Positions 22,867 to 32,847 are shown, counted from the first letter of the stretch. The stretch: 36,226 bases of DNA from an uncultured Actinomycetes bacterium (GCA_903892635.1 CAITJH010000086.1:1-36226); one strand, 5' to 3'. Notes: generated by a model not told the origin, from the letters alone. Numbers and translations are program-made.

Positions 22867-23817
22867 TTAGAGGGTAGCTTGGCCGCGGGCCGCGATGGCT
22901 TGCTGGTAGAGCCGACCAGCTCGATATGACGAGCGAACCAACGGACCACTCATGACTCCAGCAAATCCAATGCTTGTTGCGTAATCCGCTAGAGCAACGA
23001 ACTCTTCAGGCTTAACCCAGCGCTCGACTGGATGATGTCGCACAGAAGGCCGTAGATATTGCGTAATCGTGATCAGGTCGCATCCGGCCTTGTGAAGGTC
23101 ATCAAGAGCTTGTTCGACCTCGGAAATCTCTTCGCCCATTCCTAGAATGAGATTGCTCTTAGTGACAAGTCCAAAGTCACGGGCCTTCGTGATGACTTCG
23201 AGTGAACGTTCATAACGAAAAGCTGGACGGATTCGCTTGAAGATGCGAGGAACTGTTTCGATGTTGTGTGCGAAAACTTCTGGGCGCGATTCAAATACTT
23301 CGGCAAGTAGGTGATCTTCGTTATTGAAATCAGGTGCAAGCATTTCAACGCCGCAACCCGGAACTTCCTGATGGATTGCATTGATAGTTTCCGCGTACAA
23401 CCATGCGCCACCATCAGATAAATCGTCACGGGCAACGCCGGTGACAGTCGCATACTTCAACTGCATGGACTTCACAGATTCAGCCACACGTCTTGGTTCG
23501 TCACGATCAAGCGGTTGAGGTTTTCCAGTATCGATTTGGCAGAAGTCACAGCGACGAGTGCATTGATCGCCACCGATAAGAAATGTTGCTTCGCGATCTT
23601 CCCAACATTCAAAAATGTTTGGGCACCCAGCTTCTTGGCACACTGTATGCAAACCTTCGCTTTTTACGAGGTTCATTATCTGGGTGTATTCAGGGCCAGT
23701 TTTGAGCTTGGTTTTAATCCACTCAGGTTTACGCTCGATTGGAGTCTGTGAGTTGCGTGCTTCAATTCGTAGAAGTTTACGCTCGTCGCCAGAGTTTTCA
23801 ATGAATGGAGTAGTCAC
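22867..23817 (-). CDS. lipA: Lipoyl synthase
   Basis: LipA is a radical-SAM enzyme that inserts two sulfur atoms into protein-bound octanoyl groups, making lipoyl groups on E2 and GcvH. Both Fe-S clusters are complete: the auxiliary cluster Cys60, Cys65 and Cys71 ([12 protein letters not shown]), and the radical-SAM cluster Cys86, Cys90 and Cys93 (CTRRCDFC). The auxiliary-cluster serine is expected in VRSSYRAG near the C-terminus. Its 316 residues are normal. The GTG start is 11 bases after the lipB stop and has GAGG 4 bases upstream. Substrates in this window are the E2 protein at 29715-31427 and, elsewhere, the glycine cleavage H protein that partners GcvT. Confidence 0.98.
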   Translation of the reverse strand: MTTPFIENSGDERKLLRIEARNSQTPIERKPEWIKTKLKTGPEYTQIMNLVKSEGLHTVCQEAGCPNIFECWEDREATFLIGGDQCTRRCDFCQIDTGKPQPLDRDEPRRVAESVKSMQLKYATVTGVARDDLSDGGAWLYAETINAIHQEVPGCGVEMLAPDFNNEDHLLAEVFESRPEVFAHNIETVPRIFKRIRPAFRYERSLEVITKARDFGLVTKSNLILGMGEEISEVEQALDDLHKAGCDLITITQYLRPSVRHHPVERWVKPEEFVALADYATSIGFAGVMSGPLVRSSYRAGRLYQQAIAARGQATL

Positions 23818-23828
23818 AAAACCTCAGT

Positions 23829-24506
23829 CTAAGTGTGAGTAGGGGATAGCGGAGAAAGATTTGCTGGAATTGTCAGAGGATCGAACACTCGATGCATGTG
23901 TGTGACGACAAGTGGTGTGATCTGCGTGATCGTGACCTCGCTGCCTAATTCTTGAGTCAAAGAGGTCACGCCTGCGTCTCGAATGCCGCAGGGCACGATT
24001 CGGTCAAACCACGACTGATCGTTATTGCAGTTAATTGCAAAACCGTGCATAGTGACGCCTTGAGCAACGCGTACTCCTATGGCAGCAACTTTGCGTGCTT
24101 GAACTGCATCAGGTATCCAAACGCCACTTCGCCCTTTGATTTGTTCAGCGTAAATTCCTAGGTCAGCACAAACTCCGATGATTACATCTTCAAGTCGACG
24201 AACGTGAGCAACAACATCCATCGCGCTAGGCAGGTGAAAAATTGGGTAACCAACAAGTTGGCCAGGTCCATGCCATGTGATTTTTCCGCCACGATCGACA
24301 TCAACAACTGGAGTTCCATCCATGGGGCGTTCAAATGGTTCAGTGCGGCGACCTGCTGTGTAAACGGGTTCGTGTTCAAGAAGATAAAGAACATCTTTAC
24401 GTTCATTCGCAACAACGTCGGCGTGAGTTTGACGTTGTAGTTCCCACGCCTCGAGATAGCCCACTTGGGTTGTCCCTAGTCCGAGAGTTTCGACATCAAA
24501 GTCCAT
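23829..24506 (-). CDS. lipB: Octanoyl-[ACP]:protein N-octanoyltransferase
   Basis: LipB moves octanoate from acyl carrier protein to the lipoyl domains, giving the substrate for LipA. The catalytic cysteine lies in [14 protein letters not shown] and the conserved lysine in [10 protein letters not shown]. The signatures TYTAGRRTE and [17 protein letters not shown] (here YTAGRR and [10 protein letters not shown]) are intact. The 225 residues are typical. A TAGCCT box 6 bases upstream of the ATG indicates a leaderless operon message for lipB-lipA-DUF4191-small membrane protein. It is divergent from the MMPL gene. Confidence 0.97.
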   Translation of the reverse strand: MDFDVETLGLGTTQVGYLEAWELQRQTHADVVANERKDVLYLLEHEPVYTAGRRTEPFERPMDGTPVVDVDRGGKITWHGPGQLVGYPIFHLPSAMDVVAHVRRLEDVIIGVCADLGIYAEQIKGRSGVWIPDAVQARKVAAIGVRVAQGVTMHGFAINCNNDQSWFDRIVPCGIRDAGVTSLTQELGSEVTITQITPLVVTHMHRVFDPLTIPANLSPLSPTHT

Positions 24507-24512
24507 AGAACA

Positions 24513-24518
24513 AGGCTA
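24513..24518 (-). promoter_or_regulatory. -10 box of lipB, leaderless promoter
   Basis: TAGCCT on the minus strand, then 6 bases (TGTTCT), then ATG at 24506. No -35 hexamer is evident. Confidence 0.58.
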
Positions 24519-24617
24519 TCCAGTTGGCTGGCAGTGGCTTTCCTCGGCAGGAGAGTTGACCGAATTGACGGTAGATTGGGGTGACCAACCGTACTGAAAC
24601 CAAGGATTGTTGAAACT

Positions 24618-26801
24618 ATGTCTGAAGTTAGCTCCCTTTCAAGCAAGAAGTCTTCACGGCCAAAATTCCTCGCCCTTGCGATTGCCGTGATCTTGGGTTG
24701 GTTCTTGATCAGTGGCGCGACTGGCCCGTTGTTTGGCAAACTCTCGAGCGTTCAAAAAAACGATTCGACAAGCTTTTTGCCCGGCTCTGCCGAATCAACT
24801 AAGGCATATCAAATTTCGACGAAATTTACGACCAAGGATGCAACAGTTCTTCCTGCGATCGTCATCTTTAGTGGCGACGGAAGCGCCACGGGACTTGCCA
24901 ATGTGCAGGCGTTCGCAAAAAGTCTTGTTACCGTGCCTGTGCCTAATACCGACAAAACGGTTGGCGATTACCTCACTCCTGATGGGGTGACAAAACTTAT
25001 TCCGATCCCTTCGCAAGATGGGAAAGGTGTTTTGTTGTCGGTGTCTTTGGATAACGATAAATTGTCGACCCCGTTGGCAAATAACAAGCCTGCACTTCCA
25101 GAAGTTGTTCAAGCAATTCGTACTCAAGCAAAGACCGTTTCAGGATTTTCAGAATCGCACGTGACTGGTTTCGGTGGCATTCTGGCCGACTTGTTTGCAA
25201 GCTTTGGAACTATTGATACCAAACTGCTTGGCATCACCTTTGCAGTAGTTGGAATCATCCTGATCTTTGTTTACCGTTCGCCTGTTCTATGGTTCATCCC
25301 ACTGTTTTGTGCAGTGATGTCGTTGAGTTTCTCTGGCGGCATTGTCTACCTTCTTGCCAAGCACAGCATCATCGACTTGGATGGACAATCTCAGGGAATC
25401 CTGTCGGTGCTAGTCATTGGTGCTGCCACGGACTATGCGCTCTTGCTTATTGCGCGCTACCGAGAAGAATTACATCACTACGACGACCGCGTGAAGGCGA
25501 TGCGCGTAGCGTGGCGAGGCGTTGTCGAGCCGATTGTTGCATCGGGTCTTACGGTTATCGCAGGTCTTGCAGTTCTGTCGCTGTCCGATTTGAAGAATGT
25601 GCGTTCGCTTGGACCGGTAGCCGGTTTGGGAATTCTTGGAGCGCAGATGGTCATGCTCACATTGCTGCCTGCGCTGCTTGTATTGCTTGGCCGTTGGATT
25701 TTCTGGCCAAAGGTTCCTCATCATGATGATGTTGACGAACGTCTCTCTGGCGTGTGGTCCAAGGTTGCTGGAATTGTGGGACGCCACCCGCGTCGCACGT
25801 GGGTTTCAGCAGGTTCCTTCTTGCTGATTGCAACAGCGTTTGCTTTTTCGTTGAACACGCGTGGTTTGGCTCAAACCGAATCGTTTACATCAAAGCCTGA
25901 TTCGGTTGTAGGACTGACGGTACTTTCTGAGCACTTCCCAGCTGGTTCAGGCGATCCCACGATGGTGCTGGTGCACGAGGCTGACGCCCAAAAAGTTGCT
26001 CAAGTGTTGACCGGAACTAAGGGAGTCAGTTCAGTCACTCCAACGATGGATACCTCGGCGATGGCAACGGGTGGCCAACCTGCAATCAAGGTCGTTGACG
26101 GTTGGATTGAACTTCAGGCAGTTCTCGACAAACCTGCAGACTCGCTGGAAGCGCAAGCGTATGTACCAGCGATTCGCGACGCGGTACACAAGGTGAGTCC
26201 AACGTCACTTGTGGGTGGAACTACACCGACTAGCTATGACATCCAACAGACGAATAAGCGAGATCGGGAATTAATCATTCCAGTAGCCCTACTTGTTATT
26301 GGCATCATTTTGGCGCTACTGCTTCGCAGTTTGGTTGCTCCAGTTTTGTTGGTACTGACGACTGTGCTTTCCTTCGGAGCTACTTTGGGCATTTGTCATC
26401 TTGTGTTCTCTGACGTATTCCATTTCAAGGCCACCGATGGCTCTTTCCCATTGTTTGCATTCGTATTCCTCGTGGCACTCGGTATCGACTACAACATCTT
26501 CTTGATGACACGTGTTCGAGAAGAAGCCAAGAAGATTGGAACTCGACCTGGAATTCTCAAGGGTGTCACAGTGACTGGAGGAGTCATTACTTCTGCCGGT
26601 GTAGTGCTGGCAGCAACATTTGCCGTACTGGGAACTTTGCCTCTGGTATTCCTTGCTGAACTGGGCTTTGCTGTTGCTTTCGGCGTACTTTTGGACACGA
26701 TCGTTGTACGAAGTCTGTTGGTTCCGGCTCTGTCGTACGACCTCAATAAGCGCATTTGGTGGCCCAGCCAATTGTCCAAAGTGGACGGCTCTGCAGAATG
26801 A
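24618..26801 (+). CDS. MMPL family RND-type transporter
   Basis: A 727-residue membrane transporter with the duplicated RND layout. There is one N-terminal helix (about residues 16-33), an outside domain to about 200, a helix cluster to about 360, a second outside domain to about 555 and a second helix cluster. The proton-relay motif occurs twice: GAATDYALLLIARYREEL and ALGIDYNIFLMTRVREEA. Actinobacterial MMPL proteins export lipids or drugs; the cargo here is unknown. AAGGA precedes the ATG. The ATG of the next gene overlaps the stop codon (ATGA), so both are cotranslated. Confidence 0.93.
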   Translation: MSEVSSLSSKKSSRPKFLALAIAVILGWFLISGATGPLFGKLSSVQKNDSTSFLPGSAESTKAYQISTKFTTKDATVLPAIVIFSGDGSATGLANVQAFAKSLVTVPVPNTDKTVGDYLTPDGVTKLIPIPSQDGKGVLLSVSLDNDKLSTPLANNKPALPEVVQAIRTQAKTVSGFSESHVTGFGGILADLFASFGTIDTKLLGITFAVVGIILIFVYRSPVLWFIPLFCAVMSLSFSGGIVYLLAKHSIIDLDGQSQGILSVLVIGAATDYALLLIARYREELHHYDDRVKAMRVAWRGVVEPIVASGLTVIAGLAVLSLSDLKNVRSLGPVAGLGILGAQMVMLTLLPALLVLLGRWIFWPKVPHHDDVDERLSGVWSKVAGIVGRHPRRTWVSAGSFLLIATAFAFSLNTRGLAQTESFTSKPDSVVGLTVLSEHFPAGSGDPTMVLVHEADAQKVAQVLTGTKGVSSVTPTMDTSAMATGGQPAIKVVDGWIELQAVLDKPADSLEAQAYVPAIRDAVHKVSPTSLVGGTTPTSYDIQQTNKRDRELIIPVALLVIGIILALLLRSLVAPVLLVLTTVLSFGATLGICHLVFSDVFHFKATDGSFPLFAFVFLVALGIDYNIFLMTRVREEAKKIGTRPGILKGVTVTGGVITSAGVVLAATFAVLGTLPLVFLAELGFAVAFGVLLDTIVVRSLLVPALSYDLNKRIWWPSQLSKVDGSAE

Positions 26802-27517
26802 CCCAGCGCTACATCGTCGCATCAAGCGGCGGCTTCGTACAGACAGATCGTTGGGGAGTCATGAAGCCCGGGGGAATTTTTACGCGTGCTCTTGAGCTCA
26901 CAGGCAAAGAACGCCCTCGTGTCCTTTTCGTGATGACAGCAAGCGGTGACGACATGAGTTACATCGCTCGAAGTCATCAAGCGGTCAGTAACTTGGGTGT
27001 CGATTCCGATCATCTTGCTCTCTTTTCCCAGCCCACAAGTCCAGTCGACGAAGCAATTGGTCGGGCCGACTTAGTTTGGGTCGGCGGGGGATCAGTCGCC
27101 AACCTGTTAGCAGTTTGGCGACTTCATGGTGTTGATTCTGCACTTCGAGATGCTTGGGAATCAGGCACAGTTCTTGGCGGTGTAAGTGCAGGTTCGATTT
27201 GCTGGCACGTTGGTGGTCCTACGGACTCGTTCGGACCGCAATTGCAAGTTGTTGACAATGCATTGGGCTTTTTGCCATATGGCAACGGAGTCCATTACGA
27301 CACAGAGGCGCAACGCCGACCACTCTTGCAGTCAATTGTGGCCCAGGGAACGTTACCGCTGTCGTATGCCACCGATGATCATGCTGGCATTGTTTACCAA
27401 GGAACGGATGCGGTAGAAGTTATCGTCGATGATACTTCAAGTGCAGCAGCTGCGTATCGACTAGAAAGCGTTAATGGAGAAGTAGTCGAAACCAAACTTC
27501 CCAGTGGCGTTCTTTAA
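26798..27517 (+). CDS. Peptidase S51 family protein (dipeptidase E/cyanophycinase-like)
   Basis: A 239-residue class I glutamine amidotransferase-like fold serine peptidase. The nucleophile elbow GGVSAGSICW places the catalytic serine at residue 130, and GNGVHYDTE has a candidate catalytic histidine at 166. GGGSVANLLAVW is the family's substrate-side loop. S51 enzymes cleave Asp-X dipeptides (PepE) or cyanophycin (cyanophycinase); this one has the size of the PepE/cyanophycinase-like group and no signal peptide. The track starts at 26756, but the ATG at 26798, overlapping the MMPL stop, fits both homology and coupling. Its stop shares TTAA with the convergent FAD oxidoreductase stop. Confidence 0.88.
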   Translation: MTQRYIVASSGGFVQTDRWGVMKPGGIFTRALELTGKERPRVLFVMTASGDDMSYIARSHQAVSNLGVDSDHLALFSQPTSPVDEAIGRADLVWVGGGSVANLLAVWRLHGVDSALRDAWESGTVLGGVSAGSICWHVGGPTDSFGPQLQVVDNALGFLPYGNGVHYDTEAQRRPLLQSIVAQGTLPLSYATDDHAGIVYQGTDAVEVIVDDTSSAAAAYRLESVNGEVVETKLPSGVL

Positions 27518-28785
27518 AGATCATCCTCAAGGATCGCTGTTGCCGCTCGGCGTCCACTAACGAATGCTCCATTGATCGAGGACACTTCGCGGTAGTCGCC
27601 CGCAACATAAATTCCTTGACTGAGTCGTGGATTTGTTGCCGCCTTGTGTGGTGGCAACATCGCAGGTAGCGCATCAGGAATTGGATAGGTCGCAACATGT
27701 TGCCAGCCAGATGTTGGCACACCATAGAGCGAAGCTAGGTGTGATCGAACGACTGCTTCTGACTGAGTACTGTCATGAACACCGAGTGCCGACGACGAAA
27801 TTAAGACTCGTCCTGGCGCATATTCAGGTGCTGCATGTGTGATGACAACGCTATTCACCAGTGGGCGGGAACCATCTGGAACTCCATTATCAAAGCGTCG
27901 ACCATCGACAAGGATGGTGCTCCGGCCTTCGGTTAACTCGTCGGGATCACAATCTGCCAAGTGGTACCACGTAGTCACAGTTTGTGATGGTGGCGCTTTG
28001 ACTAATTGGGAAAGCGTTGCCGCACTTCGTGCATTTGTGGCAAGAACAATGCTTCGACATGAAATGGTTCCCTGTGAAGTGACCACGCGATTAGCAGAAA
28101 TCGATGTGACGCTTGTGTTCAGATGAATTCGACCGGCAGGAAGTTGAGTTGCAAGTTGTCGAGGAATTTGTTGCATACCTTGGGCAGGTACGCCGGGAAC
28201 GCCTTTAACGAATGAGCGCAAAACTACGTCCAAGAATCGTTTCGAGGTGTCAAGGTGATCGTCGAGAAAAACACCACTGAGGAAAGGTTGCAACAATTTG
28301 CGAGTCAGGTCCTTTCCAAACTTTCGCTCGAGAAATGCGCCACTTCGTTGATCAATGTCATCGTTATGTTGTTCGCGAATGGCCAGTGCTGCAACATATT
28401 TTGCAAAGGAAATTTTCGATTTGATCGAGCCCACTGGCGCTAGGAGTGAATCGACAGCCCACGACGGTGCATGACGCGGATCGGCTAAGCGGTGATGGCG
28501 ACCATCTATCGAAACGATCACACCAGGAGTAAAACTTCGCACATCAAGAGAATTAAGATCGAGGATTCGAGCACCCTCTTCGTAACCAGGGTTATACAGT
28601 TGGAAACCGCGATCGAGAACTATTCCATCAACTACATCCGTGCGTACCCGTCCGCCGATGTCATCGCTCGCTTCGATGACATGCACGTCCCGTCCCGAAA
28701 CAGTCAATTGTCGGGCGGCTGCCAAACCAGCAAGACCTGCACCAATAACTACTACGTCGCACTCGGTAGGAAATGAGTCACTCAT
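27514..28785 (-). CDS. FAD-dependent amine oxidase-like oxidoreductase
   Basis: A 423-residue flavoprotein of the NAD(P)/FAD amine-oxidase/phytoene-desaturase superfamily. The N-terminal dinucleotide-binding loop reads VVVIGAGLAGLAAARQL, followed by DIGGRVRTD. The C-terminal FAD-binding end is GIYVAGDYREVSSINGAFVSGRRAATAIL. The substrate is unknown; amine, carotenoid or protoporphyrinogen oxidation are all precedented in the superfamily. The ATG overlaps the stop of the upstream TIGR01777 epimerase gene (ATGA), so they belong to one operon. Confidence 0.88.
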   Translation of the reverse strand: MSDSFPTECDVVVIGAGLAGLAAARQLTVSGRDVHVIEASDDIGGRVRTDVVDGIVLDRGFQLYNPGYEEGARILDLNSLDVRSFTPGVIVSIDGRHHRLADPRHAPSWAVDSLLAPVGSIKSKISFAKYVAALAIREQHNDDIDQRSGAFLERKFGKDLTRKLLQPFLSGVFLDDHLDTSKRFLDVVLRSFVKGVPGVPAQGMQQIPRQLATQLPAGRIHLNTSVTSISANRVVTSQGTISCRSIVLATNARSAATLSQLVKAPPSQTVTTWYHLADCDPDELTEGRSTILVDGRRFDNGVPDGSRPLVNSVVITHAAPEYAPGRVLISSSALGVHDSTQSEAVVRSHLASLYGVPTSGWQHVATYPIPDALPAMLPPHKAATNPRLSQGIYVAGDYREVSSINGAFVSGRRAATAILEDDL

Positions 28786-29669
28786 TTGGCTACAAGGGTC
28801 TCCATTGCTGATTGAACGTCTGGATCAGAAAAAGTAAATCCAGCGGCTAACAGTTTAGTTGGTAGCACGCGAGAGCTTCCGAGAACCTCTTGTGAAAACT
28901 CACCAAGGACAATCTTTAAAGCAGTAGCAGGTACGTGAAAGAGAGCTGGCCGCTTGTAGGCCTTGCTCATGGCAGAAGTCACTTCAGCATTAGTCGCAGG
29001 ATGCGGCGACGTGAAATTCACAGGACCTGAAAGCGATTCGTGGGTCATGACAAATTTCATAGCGGCGATTTCATCGCGCATAGAAATAAATGACCAGTAC
29101 TGAGATCCCTTTCCTAATTTGCCGCCAAGTCCCATCTTGAATAGGGGAATCAAGCGTGCCCAAGCACCCCCTTTAGGGCTAACGACGAGGCCAGTTCGAG
29201 GATGCACCACTCGAATTCCTGCAGCGCGTGCCTCATCGGCTGCGCCCTCCCAAGCGACAACTACATCTGGCAAAAAACCAGTTCCGGCAGCGTTGGATTC
29301 ATCTACTGATGTACTTCCGGTATCGCCGTACCAACCGATTGCGGATGCATTGATGAGTGTCTTGACATGCAGTTGAACTGCGGCGCGGGAAATTGTCTTA
29401 GTTGTGGTCAGTCGTGAGTTGAGAATCTCTGCCTTGTATGCATCGCTCCATCGGTGATCGCCGACACCAGCACCTGCAAGGTTGATCAATACTTCAGTAC
29501 CGGCTAGAGCGTCGAGATCAATGTCGCCCGTAGCAGGGTTCCATTGCACTTCAGTCGGGGCGGTCGCGGTACGACGGACAAGCCGAAGTACTTCATGACC
29601 ATCATTTCGCAATGATTCAACTAACTCGCTACCAATAAGACCTGAAGAACCCGCTATTGCAATACGCAT
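28782..29669 (-). CDS. TIGR01777 family NAD-dependent epimerase-like protein
   Basis: A 295-residue short-chain dehydrogenase/epimerase-fold protein (YfcH-like) with the Rossmann motif IAGSSGLIGSELVESL and the segment INLAGAGVGDHRW. INASAIGWYGD is conserved in the family, and a C-terminal DUF1731 part (VPATALKIVLGEFSQEVLGSSRVLPTKL) confirms the assignment. Mycobacteria have the same gene directly after the E2 gene and before lipB. Biochemical function is unknown. It is 45 bases after the E2 stop and overlaps the next gene by 4 bases. Confidence 0.93.
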   Translation of the reverse strand: MRIAIAGSSGLIGSELVESLRNDGHEVLRLVRRTATAPTEVQWNPATGDIDLDALAGTEVLINLAGAGVGDHRWSDAYKAEILNSRLTTTKTISRAAVQLHVKTLINASAIGWYGDTGSTSVDESNAAGTGFLPDVVVAWEGAADEARAAGIRVVHPRTGLVVSPKGGAWARLIPLFKMGLGGKLGKGSQYWSFISMRDEIAAMKFVMTHESLSGPVNFTSPHPATNAEVTSAMSKAYKRPALFHVPATALKIVLGEFSQEVLGSSRVLPTKLLAAGFTFSDPDVQSAMETLVAK

Positions 29670-29714
29670 AGTTCTACTTTGCCTTGTCGGCGAGGCAAGC
29701 GCGACTCGGGGTCC

Positions 29715-31427
29715 TTAAAGGCCTAAATCAGCGTCGAAGGAACCCTCTTCAAGGCGTGCCTTGATGGAGCTAAGGAATCGAGCTGCATCTGCACCATCGA
29801 CTAAACGGTGATCGTAAGTCAGTGCCAAATAAACCATCTGGCGAACTGCGATGACATCAGAACCAGTTTCATCAGTGATGACTACTGGACGCTTGACGAC
29901 GGCTCCAGTTCCCAGAATTGCCACCTGTGGCTGATTGATAATTGGTGTGTCAAACAATGCGCCACGAGAGCCAGTGTTGGTGAGCGTGAATGTTCCGCCG
30001 CTGAGTTCATCAGGCGACAGTTTATTGGTACGGGTGCGTTCTGCAAGGTCAGCAATCTTTCGTGCTAATCCAGAGATGTTCAGATCACCTGCATTTTGAA
30101 TGACGGGAACAAGCAGGCCGCGCTCGGTATCGACGGCAATACCAAGATGTTCGGAATCAAAATAAGTGACAGTTCCCGCTTCTTGATCTATCTGCGCGTT
30201 GACAGTTGGGAATTGTTTGAGGGCTTCACAAGCAGCCTTGGCGAAGAACGGCAAGAACGAAAGCTTGACTCCTTCACGTTGTTCGAAGGCAGCCTTGGAG
30301 CGATTGCGGAGTGCAGCAATTTTGGTGACATCAACTTCAACGACTGATGTCAACTGTGCAGATACTTGAAGTGATTCAACCATTCGCTCGGCAATGACCT
30401 TGCGAAGGCGTGACATGGGTTCAGTACGTCCACGCAAGTCACTGATAGGCGCAGGCTTTGACGTTGGTGTTGGAGCAGCAGCAGGTGTTGATGCTGGCGC
30501 GCTAGCGACAGGTGTTGATTCAACTGGTCGAACTGGGGTGGAAGCAACAGGCGCCAAAGTAGCCGTTGTGTTGAGGATGTCTTCTTTACGAATGCGTCCA
30601 CCGACGCCAGTGCCAACAACGGTCGCAAGGTCCACGCCGCGTTCGGCAGCAAGCTTGCGAACAATTGGTGTTGCGTAAGCATCATGGTTTGCAGTGGCCG
30701 GAGCGCTTGGTGCAGGTGCTGCTTGTTCTGCTACCGGCGCGACCGTTGGTTGCGAAGGCATCGATGCTGCCGCGGGGACTGGAGCTGGGGAAGTCACAGC
30801 AGGAGCAGGAGCATCACTTCCAGCAGAACCAATGACACCAAGCTGTCCACCAACTTGTGCAACACCGTCTTCGCCCACTGTAATTTCGAGCAACACACCT
30901 GCAACAGGGGAAGGGATCTCGGTATCAACTTTGTCGGTCGACACTTCAAGTAGAGCCTCGTCAACAGCAACAGTGTCGCCAATGGCTTTGAGCCAGCGGG
31001 TAACAGTTCCTTCGGTGACGCTTTCGCCAAGAGCAGGAAGCACGATTGATGTTGTCGAAATTCCGCCACCTGAACTTGGTGCTGGAGCAGCAGGAGGAGC
31101 TACTTCCACAACTGGGGTAGTCACTGGCGCTTCGGTAACAGCAACCGGAGCTGCTGGTGGAGTTGCCACAGGAGCGCTTCCAGCTTCATTGGAGTCACCA
31201 ATAACTGCTAGCGCACCACCTACGAGTACGACTGCATCTTCGCCAGCGACGATTTCAAGCAGTACGCCACTAACTGGCGAAGGGATTTCGGTATCGACCT
31301 TGTCTGTTGATACTTCAAGTAACGGTTCGTCGGCAGTGACGGTGTCGCCGACGGCCTTAAGCCAGCGGGTAACTGTTCCTTCGGTGACGCTTTCGCCAAG
31401 TTGTGGCATGGAAACGGTGGTGGACAC
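29715..31427 (-). CDS. sucB: 2-oxoacid dehydrogenase E2 (dihydrolipoyl acyltransferase), two lipoyl domains
   Basis: The E2 core of a pyruvate or 2-oxoglutarate dehydrogenase complex, 570 residues. There are two lipoyl domains with lipoylated lysines at 43 and 166 (both in STDKVDTE). Ala/Pro-rich linkers follow, then a peripheral subunit-binding domain ([33 protein letters not shown], roughly 250-285). The C-terminal catalytic domain has [18 protein letters not shown] and the active-site motif YDHRLVDG. In mycobacteria the orthologue (DlaT) serves pyruvate dehydrogenase, so sucB is a family name, not proof of substrate. The start is GTG with AAAGGAG upstream. It is followed by the TIGR01777 gene and preceded by lpd. 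Confidence 0.96.
   Translation of the reverse strand: MSTTVSMPQLGESVTEGTVTRWLKAVGDTVTADEPLLEVSTDKVDTEIPSPVSGVLLEIVAGEDAVVLVGGALAVIGDSNEAGSAPVATPPAAPVAVTEAPVTTPVVEVAPPAAPAPSSGGGISTTSIVLPALGESVTEGTVTRWLKAIGDTVAVDEALLEVSTDKVDTEIPSPVAGVLLEITVGEDGVAQVGGQLGVIGSAGSDAPAPAVTSPAPVPAAASMPSQPTVAPVAEQAAPAPSAPATANHDAYATPIVRKLAAERGVDLATVVGTGVGGRIRKEDILNTTATLAPVASTPVRPVESTPVASAPASTPAAAPTPTSKPAPISDLRGRTEPMSRLRKVIAERMVESLQVSAQLTSVVEVDVTKIAALRNRSKAAFEQREGVKLSFLPFFAKAACEALKQFPTVNAQIDQEAGTVTYFDSEHLGIAVDTERGLLVPVIQNAGDLNISGLARKIADLAERTRTNKLSPDELSGGTFTLTNTGSRGALFDTPIINQPQVAILGTGAVVKRPVVITDETGSDVIAVRQMVYLALTYDHRLVDGADAARFLSSIKARLEEGSFDADLGL
30882..31037 (-). repeat. Second lipoyl-domain copy (direct repeat within the E2 gene)
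   Basis: This segment encodes residues 131-182 and is strongly similar in DNA to the copy at 31251-31406, offset by 369 bases. Stretches such as GCGGGTAAC(A/T)GTTCCTTCGG are nearly identical in both. Confidence 0.8.
31251..31406 (-). repeat. First lipoyl-domain copy (direct repeat within the E2 gene)
   Basis: Encodes residues 8-59 and pairs with the copy at 30882-31037. Such repeats are prone to in-frame recombination that changes the number of lipoyl domains. Confidence 0.8.
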
Positions 31428-31481
31428 TCGTGACTCCTTTGTGCGGTCTTACTTGTCTTAGGTTATTGGTTTGCTCGTGGT

Positions 31482-32843
31482 TTAAGCGTGTGCGTGAAGC
31501 GGTTTGCCCGAAAGTGCCATGAAGGCTTCTCCAAGAGCTTCGTTCTGAGTTGGGTGTGCATGCACTAGCGGAGCAACATCTTCAGCCGTTGCTTCCCAGT
31601 TGTACACAAGCTGTGCCTCACCAATGAGTTCGCCGACCCGAGCACCGATCATGTGAACGCCAACGACTACATTGTCTGACTTGCGACGCACAAGCTTGAT
31701 GAATCCTGTTGTTGCAAGGATTTGGCTCTTTCCGTTGCCACCAAGGTTGTATTCATATGCTTCGACGTCACCAAATTTTTCGCGTGCCACGGCTTCGGTG
31801 AAGCCGATGCTTGCAATTTCTGGCTCGCTATATGTGACGCGTGGAATACCGGTTTCGTCAATTTCGCGTGGCGCAAGCCCAGCAATTTCTTCAGCGACGA
31901 AAATTCCTTGTTGAAATCCGCGATGAGCAAGTTGAAGACCGGGAACAATGTCACCGACTGCATACACACCAGGCACGTTGGTCGCGAGGCGTTCATTCGT
32001 CAATACAAACCCGCGATCCATCGCCACGCCATTTGCCTCGTAACCCAGGTCAGCAGTGCGTGGTCCTCGACCAACCGCAACGAGAAGTAGGTCAGCGCGG
32101 AGTTCCTTGCCATCTTCAAGAGTGACAGTAACGCCTGTTGCATCTTGAACAGCGCCTTGGAACTTCACACCAACACTGAAGTTGATTCCACGTTTGCGGT
32201 AAGAACGCTCCATTGTCTTAGAAATTGATTCATCTTCTGCAGGAACAAGTCGTGGCGCGCCTTCAACGATCGTGACATCAACACCAAAGGATTTCCATAC
32301 GGAAGCGAATTCAACACCGATGACACCGCCACCAAGGATGATCGCGCTCGATGGAACATAATCCAAAGTCAAAGCTTGATCACTTGTGATGATGCGACCG
32401 TCAATGTCCAGGCTCGGAATAGAACGCGCGTACGAACCGGTAGCGAGAACTACATTCTTGCCTTCGTAACGTTCACCATTTACTTCGACCGTGTTTGGTG
32501 CGACAAGTTTTCCGTAACCCTCGACGTATGTAATCTCGCGGCTCTTGACGAGTCCCTGCAGACCTTTGTACAGCCGACCAATTACGCCATCTTTATATTC
32601 GTTGACCTTTGGCATGTCGATGCCATTGAAAGTGCTGTGAACGCCGAACTTATCGCCTTCGCGAGCGGTGTCAGCAACTTCGGCTGCGTGAAGTAAGGCC
32701 TTTGTGGGGATGCAACCTCGATGCAAACATGTGCCACCAAGTTTGTCGGCCTCAATTAAGACAACAGATAGTCCCAACTGTGAAGCTCGTAGGGCACAGG
32801 CGTAGCCACCGCTACCGCCACCAAGGATTACAACGTCATGCAT
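31482..32843 (-). CDS. lpdA: Dihydrolipoyl dehydrogenase (E3)
   Basis: Lpd reoxidises dihydrolipoyl groups on E2 and GcvH, passing electrons to NAD+. It has the FAD-binding loop VILGGGSGGYACA, the redox-active disulfide in GGTCLHRGCIPTKALL, the NAD-binding loop ILGGGVIGVEFAS and the C-terminal catalytic HAHPTQNEALGEAF (His and Glu). The track begins at 32867, but the ATG at 32843 with GGAGG 4 bases upstream gives MHDVVILGGG and a normal 453 residues. It lies 81 bases after pepA and 54 bases before the E2 gene on the same strand. Confidence 0.97.
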   Translation of the reverse strand: MHDVVILGGGSGGYACALRASQLGLSVVLIEADKLGGTCLHRGCIPTKALLHAAEVADTAREGDKFGVHSTFNGIDMPKVNEYKDGVIGRLYKGLQGLVKSREITYVEGYGKLVAPNTVEVNGERYEGKNVVLATGSYARSIPSLDIDGRIITSDQALTLDYVPSSAIILGGGVIGVEFASVWKSFGVDVTIVEGAPRLVPAEDESISKTMERSYRKRGINFSVGVKFQGAVQDATGVTVTLEDGKELRADLLLVAVGRGPRTADLGYEANGVAMDRGFVLTNERLATNVPGVYAVGDIVPGLQLAHRGFQQGIFVAEEIAGLAPREIDETGIPRVTYSEPEIASIGFTEAVAREKFGDVEAYEYNLGGNGKSQILATTGFIKLVRRKSDNVVVGVHMIGARVGELIGEAQLVYNWEATAEDVAPLVHAHPTQNEALGEAFMALSGKPLHAHA

Positions 32844-32847
32844 GGAT

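Noticed and set aside
26316-26825. 169-aa minus-strand ORF opposite the MMPL 3' end
   Set aside because: Shadow of the second helix cluster; low-complexity Gln/Ser/Asn composition.
30882-31406. Tandem repeat as a possible mobile or CRISPR-like element
   Set aside because: The two copies are the lipoyl domains of one protein; the repeat is explained by domain duplication.
30694-31461. 255-aa plus-strand ORF antisense to the E2 gene
   Set aside because: Its Ala/Gly/Ser/Thr-rich product is the mirror image of the Ala/Pro-rich linkers and lipoyl repeats of sucB. It has no ribosome binding site and no family features.
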